The notes beneath the pieces were generated by a model. It was not told where the DNA came from and made no database searches. It saw nothing but the letters and a program-made list of their open reading frames with translations. The position numbers and the translations under genes are program-made. Below, piece after piece: positions 8,768 to 14,485 of a stretch of DNA of 14,485 bases. Every line of letters starts with the position of its first letter. Positions within the stretch are counted from its first letter, which is position 1. The DNA comes from PWND01 sp964601515 (GTDB lineage Bacteria; Bacteroidota; Bacteroidia; Bacteroidales; UBA7960): positions 1 through 14,485 of the forward strand of contig CAZRNU010000070.1 in the NCBI GenBank assembly GCA_964601515.1. Reading direction: 5' to 3'.

Positions 8768-10189
8768 TTAAAATCTTAGAGGATTGCCCATATAAAAATC
8801 GAGTATAGAAGTTCTGAAAACATATTCAAATTTTGATTGCAACAACTCTGATTCTGCTGCTGCAAGCCTGTTTTTTGCATCGTTATACTCAATATAGTTT
8901 ACCATCCCAACATTAAACCTTTGCTCAATATATCGGAACGATTCTTTCAGTGCCTCAACATTTTTCAACGACGCTCTATATCTTCTTAAAGCAGCAGAGG
9001 CATCTGAGTGTGCCTGTTGAATATTTTTAAACAGTTGGTCTTTTACAAGCTGATTTGAAATACGTGAATTATCAAGATTGATTTTTGATCTTGACACCGC
9101 TGCACTAACTTGGAAATTATTGAAAATCGGTATAGTAAGATAAAAGCCAAAACTATGATTTAAATTGTCATTCAATTGGTCAGAAAAAGGTTTTATTTGA
9201 GTATTATATTGAAACGTTGGAGCAAAAACCGGCTCTCCCATTGCCGTTACGCCAATTTCTGCCGGTTCTCCGGGAATAATGTCAACAATTTCCCTGCTAT
9301 TCTCTGTATAGCCGGTTCCATAAGATCCTCTTAAAGAAAGCATTGGACTTCTTGCTCCTCTAGCTATTGCCAGTCCTTTTTCTGCACTTTTTACACGAAT
9401 ATCGGCTGATTTTATCTCAGGTTGCACCCCAATAGCAACATTATAAATTTGCATAGGTGAATATTCATATTCTTTTTGAGGAACAACTTCTATTTCTGGA
9501 GATTTTATTTCAAAGTTTTCTACGTCTTTGATATCAAGTGCTTGAGCTAACTCCAAATAAGCAAGATCTAGTCTGTTTTGAGCATTTATCAGCTGTAATT
9601 CCTCTGTAGCAAGTTGAGCTTCTATATTAAATAAGACTCCTCTTGGCTGTGTTCCGGCATCAATAAGCTTTTTGGTTCTCTCTATCTGTTGACGAGTTAT
9701 TTCAACCTGGTTATTAGTTGTTTCTAGAGCTTCTAAACTGTAAACAATCTGCAAGTATGCCAATGCTATAGACAAGGTAATATCATTGCGCATTTTACTT
9801 ACATCATACTCCTCTGCTTCCAATTCCAGTTTGTTTTGTATTATAGTGTTATATATCTGAAGACCACTAAAAACAGTTAATCCACTGCTTATTGAAAAAT
9901 TGTTTGATTGTATTCGTTCAGTTGCAAACTCGTTTGTAAGTGGATCAACAGTACGTCCGTAATTATAAACATGAGATGCATTAGCATTAAGCGTTGGAAA
10001 AAGATTTCCCCTGCTTTGAAGCAGGCTCTGCTTTGCAATATCCAGTCTAAGGTGTTGTTGCTTCAATCTCAGATTATTTTCCCAAGCATATTCTATACAT
10101 TCATTAAGCGTCCATTGTTTTTTTTGGCCAATAGACACGCTACACGTAATTACAAAAACAATTATAAAAGCTATTGATTTTATTTTCAT
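8768..10189 (-). CDS. TolC-family outer-membrane efflux channel protein
   Basis: This 473-residue protein belongs to the TolC/OEP family, which forms trimeric outer-membrane channels with a periplasmic alpha-barrel. A signal peptide is evident (MKIKS, a hydrophobic stretch, then SIGQ-KK near residue 22). The mature N-terminus begins with the family motif WTLNECIEYAWENN, and a Bacteroidota-typical NYGRTVDPLTNEF segment follows. Two repeated helical regions contain the expected IxxAxxxLxxAxxxL patterns, and the end NYIEYNDAKNRLAAAESELLQSKFE is the conserved second-repeat helix. The ATG at 10189 is preferred to the in-frame start at 10240, because it gives a clean signal peptide and because the longer form would run through the promoter. 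It is probably the first gene of the tolC-adaptor-tsaB transcript. Confidence 0.95.
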   Translation of the reverse strand: MKIKSIAFIIVFVITCSVSIGQKKQWTLNECIEYAWENNLRLKQQHLRLDIAKQSLLQSRGNLFPTLNANASHVYNYGRTVDPLTNEFATERIQSNNFSISSGLTVFSGLQIYNTIIQNKLELEAEEYDVSKMRNDITLSIALAYLQIVYSLEALETTNNQVEITRQQIERTKKLIDAGTQPRGVLFNIEAQLATEELQLINAQNRLDLAYLELAQALDIKDVENFEIKSPEIEVVPQKEYEYSPMQIYNVAIGVQPEIKSADIRVKSAEKGLAIARGARSPMLSLRGSYGTGYTENSREIVDIIPGEPAEIGVTAMGEPVFAPTFQYNTQIKPFSDQLNDNLNHSFGFYLTIPIFNNFQVSAAVSRSKINLDNSRISNQLVKDQLFKNIQQAHSDASAALRRYRASLKNVEALKESFRYIEQRFNVGMVNYIEYNDAKNRLAAAESELLQSKFEYVFRTSILDFYMGNPLRF

Positions 10190-10207
10190 GGTTTCGATAT
10201 AAAAAGA

Positions 10208-10241
10208 CAAATTTAAGTATCTGAAGTCTATCAGTGTCAAA
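10208..10241 (-). promoter_or_regulatory. Promoter for the tolC-adaptor-tsaB transcript
   Basis: On the minus strand there is a TTTG -33 element (10238-10241), a 22-nt spacer, and a -7 box TAAATTTG (10208-10215) that matches TAnnTTTG exactly. This is the only candidate in the window with both elements. The -7 box ends 18 nt before the tolC ATG, predicting a leader of only about 10-12 nt. Confidence 0.65.
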
Positions 10242-10243
10242 AA

Positions 10244-10263
10244 AAATCAAAATATTTTGATTT
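10244..10263 (-). terminator. A/T-rich palindrome with T-run: possible nadD terminator or operator
   Basis: The 20-bp sequence AAATCAAAATATTTTGATTT is a perfect palindrome. On the minus strand it is directly followed by a run of T (the eight A of 10239-10246 on the plus strand, partly inside the stem), as in an intrinsic terminator for the kinase-nadD transcript, whose stop codon is about 32 nt upstream. The stem has only two G-C pairs, so it would be weak. It also touches the -33 element of the tolC promoter, where a dimeric regulator site would sit. Confidence 0.4.
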
Positions 10264-10295
10264 AATAAATGCTCTTTAAGCAACTATTAATACCT

Positions 10296-10877
10296 CTATT
10301 TGTAATAATTGTTTCTTACAATATCTTCATAAACACTATCAGGAACAAAGTAGCGGATGTCTTTTCCCTGTTTTATAGATTTTCTGATAAACGAAGAGGA
10401 CATCTCGATTATTGGCGCACTAACCTGTTTTATCCTTTTGTGATTGTTAAACTTTTGAGGTTTATACCCCAAGCGAGGATACACAAAAATGTTTACCAAC
10501 TTAAATATCTTCTCAAAATCCTTCCATTTATCCAAATCATCCTGATTATCTGCCCCAATTATTAAAACATAGTCATTATTCTGGTTTTCTTTTATCAGCT
10601 TTTCCAAAGTATAAACAGTAAAAGAGGGTGTTCCCATTTTAAGCTCAATGTCACAGGGCTTTATTTTTTCATTTCCTTTCAGAGCAAGCTCTACCATCCT
10701 ATATCGGTTGACTTCGTCAAGTAATTGCTCTTCGGTTTTAAATGGGTTTTGCGGAGAAACTACAAATAAGATTTCGTCTAGGTCTTCGTATTGTAAAATG
10801 TAATTTGCAACAATTAAGTGTCCATTGTGCAACGGGTTGAAGGAGCCAAACAGAAGTCCGATTTTTTTATTCTTCAC
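10296..10877 (-). CDS. nadD: Nicotinate-nucleotide adenylyltransferase
   Basis: NadD is a cytoplasmic enzyme that joins nicotinate mononucleotide and ATP to give deamido-NAD and pyrophosphate, the step before NAD synthetase. The 193-residue length fits the family. The nucleotidyltransferase fold starts with IGLLFGSFNPLHNGH, whose HNGH (17-20) is the ATP-binding HxGH motif. IIGADN (106-111) follows the usual pattern, and SSSFIR (160-165) is the second signature, followed by RYFVPDSVYEYI-like residues (here RYFVPDSVYEDI). The start is a GTG at 10877; an overlapping ATG two bases upstream is out of frame and runs straight into TGA. The GTG is only 2 nt after the kinase stop codon, so nadD translation probably depends on ribosomes finishing the kinase. 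Confidence 0.97.
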   Translation of the reverse strand: MKNKKIGLLFGSFNPLHNGHLIVANYILQYEDLDEILFVVSPQNPFKTEEQLLDEVNRYRMVELALKGNEKIKPCDIELKMGTPSFTVYTLEKLIKENQNNDYVLIIGADNQDDLDKWKDFEKIFKLVNIFVYPRLGYKPQKFNNHKRIKQVSAPIIEMSSSFIRKSIKQGKDIRYFVPDSVYEDIVRNNYYK

Positions 10878-10879
10878 AT

Positions 10880-13800
10880 TTATATTTTTAGTCTGTTTAT
10901 CAGATTAACAAAGTCTTCTTCTTTCACCGGCTTGGTAAGATATTCATCCAATCCGAGTGCCATATATTTTTCTCTGTCGCCTTCAAAAGCATTTGCACTT
11001 AATCCAACAATAGGCGGTAAATCTCTATACATTTCACGAAGCTTTCTGGTTGCTGTAATCCCATCCATTACAGGCATTTGAATGTCCATTAGTACCAAAT
11101 GGTGCTTGTCTTGTTTAAAATTTATTAATGCTTCTTCTCCATTATTTGCAAAATCAACATTATGGCCCAATGAATTAAGTATCAACTTAACTACTTTTTG
11201 TGTAACCGGCTTATCTTCAACCAAGAGTATATTGAGATTCTTATGACTATCTTTCATTCTTTCTTCTTGTTTTGAATTTTGTTGTTTAGCATTTTCAATA
11301 ATTCCGGCTTTAAAGGTAAACCAAAAAGTACTTCCATTGTCTTTAGAGCTCTTAACACCAATTTCACCACCCAGAATTTTAGTTAGCTCTTTGCTTATAG
11401 ACAACCCTAATCCTGTTCCTTCAAATGTTCTTACTTGATCTTGTTCAATTTGCGTGAAAGGCAGGAATATTCGTTTTTGCTCTTGAACTCCCATCCCTCT
11501 CCCTGTATCTCTTACTTCTATTCGAACAAATATAAGTTTTTTATCCTTTTGAACCCCTTGCACTTGTTTATTATCGAGAAGTGCTTTTACCTGTATTTCT
11601 CCAGAATCTGTAAATTTAACAGCATTTGATAAAAGATTATTCAATATCTGATTAATCTTATGCATATCCGAGTTAATACATTCAGGAAGTTGCGAGCTCA
11701 CGATATTCTCAAATTTAAGTCCCTTTTTTTCACACAATGGCTTATAAAGATTTTCAAGGTTGCTTAACAAATGAGAAATTGAAAAATCAACATTTTTAAG
11801 CTTTACATGTCCTGCTTCAAGTTTTGAGTAATTTAAAATAAGGTCTATAATTTCTCTTAGATTTTCTCCGCTTTGAATAAGCGTATTAAGATATTCAAGT
11901 TGTTGTTCATTTAGTTCTGTTTTCGCAATAATATCCGCCATCCCTAAAATACCGGTTAATGGTGTTCTGATCTCATGACTCATATTTGCCAAGAAGTTCT
12001 GTTTAAACTCTACAGATTTTCTCGCAATTTCGACTTCTTGCTCAAGCAAAACCGCCTTTTGTCTTTCCAAGTTTTTATCGTATGTTCTTTTCTTTATATA
12101 TCTAATTACAATAAACGCTAACATTAAAATTATAAATCCATAAACAAGGTAGGCAATTCCGGTATTCCACCAAGGATGTCTTATTTCAATATCATATAAA
12201 GCTTCATTACTCCAAATCCCATCTGAGTTTAATGCTTTGACTTTAAATCTAAATTTTCCTGAAGGTAAATTTGCATAATGAGCCTCCGTTCTGCTGCTTA
12301 AAGCGCTCCATTGACCATCAAATCCTTCAAGGATATATTGATATCTAATCTTATTTGAAAAACTTGTAGATATTCCAATAAAGTTAAAGCTTATATAATT
12401 TTTGTCGTATGGCAAGCTAAGGTTTAATGGTGTTTTATACCATTTCTCAAATTCTGAAAATCTTACATTATCTATCTTCATTCCATTTTCAAGAGTAAGT
12501 ATGGTGTCGCTGTTTTTTTGAAATGCCTGCCAATCTATTGTTTGATTAAACACTTCAATGCCTGAAATATACACTCCTGAAGTATTAATTTCTCTGTTTC
12601 CTTCTTCAGAGTTATAACGTGTTAGTATTTCATTTGCTCCTATCCAAATATTTCCTACATTATCCAGCATCATAGCTCGGGGATTTGTTCCTATTCCCAG
12701 AAATCCCTCTTCATGAGTGAAGTTCTTAATAACAATAAACAGAGAAGAAATATTATTACCAAGTGAAACTTTTTCTAGTACTTCTATGTGTTTTTTTGCT
12801 AACATACTAAGTCCATATCTAGTACCAAACCAAATATTTCCGGAATTGTCTTCCAAAATTGAAAAGACATAATCATTAATTAACCCTTCTCTTTGGCTAA
12901 TGTTAATAAAATGATTTCCATTAAACATTGAAACTCCTTTCCCATAATGTCCTATCCAAATATTTCCATTGCTGTCTTCAATCATTGAGGTAATTTCATC
13001 TGAAGGTAAGCCATTATTAGTGTTTAAATAATGGAAGTTAGCACCATCAAATTTAACAACTCCGTGATAACTTGTGCCAAACCACATATTTCCACTCATG
13101 TCTTGCAGAACTTGTATTACACTATTATCCGGAAAGCCTATGTCTGTATTAAAATGTATAACGCTATCCGGCAGAGGTTTCCCACTAAAAGTTAACTTGC
13201 AAACTCCTCCTCCAGCAGAACCTACCCATATATTCCCTTGATTGTCTTCAAAAAGATTAAATACGAAATCATTGCAAAGTCCTTGCTTTTCTTTATAATG
13301 GTAAAACTTCTTTCCGTCAAACATGCTTAATCCGCCACCACTTGTTCCAAACCAAATATTACCTCTTGAGTCTTGAATAATATCTCTAAGATAGTTATCG
13401 GAAAGCCCTTGTTTCTCTGAATATTCTAAAAAACTCTTTCCGTCATAAATAAAAGCACCATTACCGCTTGAACCAAACCATATTTCTCCGTTTTTATCTT
13501 GCAAAAGTGCCCTAATCGAGCTGTTAGGCAACCCTTCATAAGAAGTAAAGTAAGAAAATATTCTGCCGTAAAACTTTGCCAAGCCACCGCCAATTGTCCC
13601 TAACCAAATATTTCCATCTCTATCTTCATATACTGCATTAATTATTTCGCTGATTAACCCCTCGTTTTGAGAATAAAAATGAACCTCGTTTTTTTCTATC
13701 CTAGCAACGCCCTGTCCTCTTGTCCCCACCCAAATGCTTCCATTTCTATCTTCTATCAACGACATTATACTATTACTGTTTAGACCATTATTTTTGTTTA

Positions 13801-14485
13801 AAACCTGAATATTATAATCATTTTCACCTCGAGATAAAATAGTTATTCCGTTATCATTTGTTGCTATCCAGATGTTATCTTGAGAATCTATAATAATAGA
13901 ATTTACGCTATTATCGCTCAATCCCTGATTTGTAGAATAAATAAAAAAGCTCTCCCCGTCAAATTTGCTTACACCACCTGAAAGTGATCCCATCCATATA
14001 TTGCCTTCCTTATCTTCATTAATTGCATAAATGAAACAATCGTTAAGACCATGCTCTAAGTTATAATTTACAAATTTATTTCCGTCAAACACTGAAACCC
14101 CATCTCCATATGACCCCAACCAAATATTCCCTTTACTATCCTGAAACATAGTTTCTATTGTATTACCACATAGCCCTTCTTTATTAGTATAGTTTATAAA
14201 ATACCTTCCATCATACTTACTGACTCCTCCTCCTATCGTTCCAAACCAAAGATTTCCGGCATTATCTTCAATTATTGACGTTACTCTGTTTTTTGCAAGA
14301 CCATTATCTTCTGAAAAATGAGAAAAATGTTTGCCATCAAACCTTGTGACACCACTAAAATAATATCCAATCCATAAGTTTCCATTTCTATCCTGAATTA
14401 TACTGCTTATATCATCGTGCATTAGTCCTTGCAATCGGGTATAGAATTTTAAGCTTTGTGAGTTTCTCTCTTTAAAGTAAGGCTC
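10880..14485 (-). CDS. Hybrid sensor histidine kinase with two-component-regulator propeller (5' end outside window)
   Basis: The reading frame stays open to the window edge; the first in-frame start-like codon, a TTG at 14434, lies inside the propeller and is not the true start. 1201 residues are visible. Numbering from the edge, there are 14 propeller repeats of the D-x-x-G-N-x-W-[IFLVM]-G type (about 27-616), enough for two seven-bladed propellers. A Y_Y_Y domain (about 690-768), one membrane segment (about 774-795) and a short coiled coil follow. HisKA has the H-box FLANMSHEIRTPL (His837); HATPase has the N-box NQILNNLLSNAVKF and the G-boxes DTGRGMG and GTGLGLS. The receiver domain (about 1082-1198) has its acceptor Asp1134 in LMDIQMP, and LTKPVK near its end. 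The propellers and Y_Y_Y should be periplasmic and sense a ligand, in related systems often a glycan, but the signal here is unknown. The protein ends after the receiver, with no AraC-type DNA-binding domain, so phosphate or output must pass to another protein. Repeat 5 (DSQDNIWIA) is the most degenerate. Confidence 0.95.
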   Translation of the reverse strand, partial: EPYFKERNSQSLKFYTRLQGLMHDDISSIIQDRNGNLWIGYYFSGVTRFDGKHFSHFSEDNGLAKNRVTSIIEDNAGNLWFGTIGGGVSKYDGRYFINYTNKEGLCGNTIETMFQDSKGNIWLGSYGDGVSVFDGNKFVNYNLEHGLNDCFIYAINEDKEGNIWMGSLSGGVSKFDGESFFIYSTNQGLSDNSVNSIIIDSQDNIWIATNDNGITILSRGENDYNIQVLNKNNGLNSNSIMSLIEDRNGSIWVGTRGQGVARIEKNEVHFYSQNEGLISEIINAVYEDRDGNIWLGTIGGGLAKFYGRIFSYFTSYEGLPNSSIRALLQDKNGEIWFGSSGNGAFIYDGKSFLEYSEKQGLSDNYLRDIIQDSRGNIWFGTSGGGLSMFDGKKFYHYKEKQGLCNDFVFNLFEDNQGNIWVGSAGGGVCKLTFSGKPLPDSVIHFNTDIGFPDNSVIQVLQDMSGNMWFGTSYHGVVKFDGANFHYLNTNNGLPSDEITSMIEDSNGNIWIGHYGKGVSMFNGNHFINISQREGLINDYVFSILEDNSGNIWFGTRYGLSMLAKKHIEVLEKVSLGNNISSLFIVIKNFTHEEGFLGIGTNPRAMMLDNVGNIWIGANEILTRYNSEEGNREINTSGVYISGIEVFNQTIDWQAFQKNSDTILTLENGMKIDNVRFSEFEKWYKTPLNLSLPYDKNYISFNFIGISTSFSNKIRYQYILEGFDGQWSALSSRTEAHYANLPSGKFRFKVKALNSDGIWSNEALYDIEIRHPWWNTGIAYLVYGFIILMLAFIVIRYIKKRTYDKNLERQKAVLLEQEVEIARKSVEFKQNFLANMSHEIRTPLTGILGMADIIAKTELNEQQLEYLNTLIQSGENLREIIDLILNYSKLEAGHVKLKNVDFSISHLLSNLENLYKPLCEKKGLKFENIVSSQLPECINSDMHKINQILNNLLSNAVKFTDSGEIQVKALLDNKQVQGVQKDKKLIFVRIEVRDTGRGMGVQEQKRIFLPFTQIEQDQVRTFEGTGLGLSISKELTKILGGEIGVKSSKDNGSTFWFTFKAGIIENAKQQNSKQEERMKDSHKNLNILLVEDKPVTQKVVKLILNSLGHNVDFANNGEEALINFKQDKHHLVLMDIQMPVMDGITATRKLREMYRDLPPIVGLSANAFEGDREKYMALGLDEYLTKPVKEEDFVNLINRLKI

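Noticed and set aside
10269..10565. Open frame of 98 codons on the plus strand across nadD
   Set aside because: Antisense to conserved NadD coding sequence, with no promoter-like box or recognisable domain.
14432..14434. TTG as the start codon of the sensor kinase
   Set aside because: The frame continues upstream to the edge with propeller-like residues (FYTRLQGL precedes the first repeat), and no signal peptide would be present; the true start is outside the window.

Overview
The window is chromosomal DNA from an AT-rich member of the Bacteroidota. Four things point there: a type IX secretion (T9SS) C-terminal sorting domain on the large secreted protein, promoter boxes matching the Bacteroidota -7 consensus TAnnTTTG, start codons without clear Shine-Dalgarno sequences, and a two-component sensor with a periplasmic propeller and a fused receiver domain, a layout typical of the phylum. 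Genus cannot be told from sequence alone.

Layout. Positions 1-202 are a leader with one promoter-like box. Positions 203-3673 (+) encode a 1156-residue secreted multi-domain protein (Ig/PKD-like modules plus T9SS tail), closed by a clear intrinsic terminator at 3696-3729. Positions 3801-6293 (+) encode the replication-restart helicase PriA. Everything from 6274 to the right edge is on the minus strand. Read in transcription order it is: a hybrid sensor histidine kinase whose 5' end lies beyond the window (14485 to 10880), nadD (10877-10296), then a gap holding an A/T-rich palindrome and a promoter, then tolC-like (10189-8768), an HlyD/MacA-like adaptor (8739-7378), tsaB (7381-6662) and a DivIC/FtsB-like division protein (6588-6274). 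The last gene converges on priA and overlaps its 3' end by 20 bp.

How the genes work together. The sensor kinase and nadD are separated by 2 nt and are probably one transcript. tolC, the adaptor and tsaB probably form a second: tolC to adaptor is 28 nt, and adaptor and tsaB share an ATGA overlap. The TolC-like channel and the adaptor are two of the three parts of an efflux or export pump; the inner-membrane part is not in the window. priA, nadD, tsaB and divIC are housekeeping genes for replication restart, NAD synthesis, tRNA modification and cell division. The secreted protein and the sensor kinase are the variable, environment-facing genes.

I see no mobile element, CRISPR array, RNA gene or clearly new defence or biosynthetic system. 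The points most worth a second look are a very recent 267-bp tandem duplication inside the secreted protein, the kinase-nadD coupling, the palindrome at the nadD/tolC junction, and -7 boxes placed at a nearly constant 18-19 nt from three start codons.
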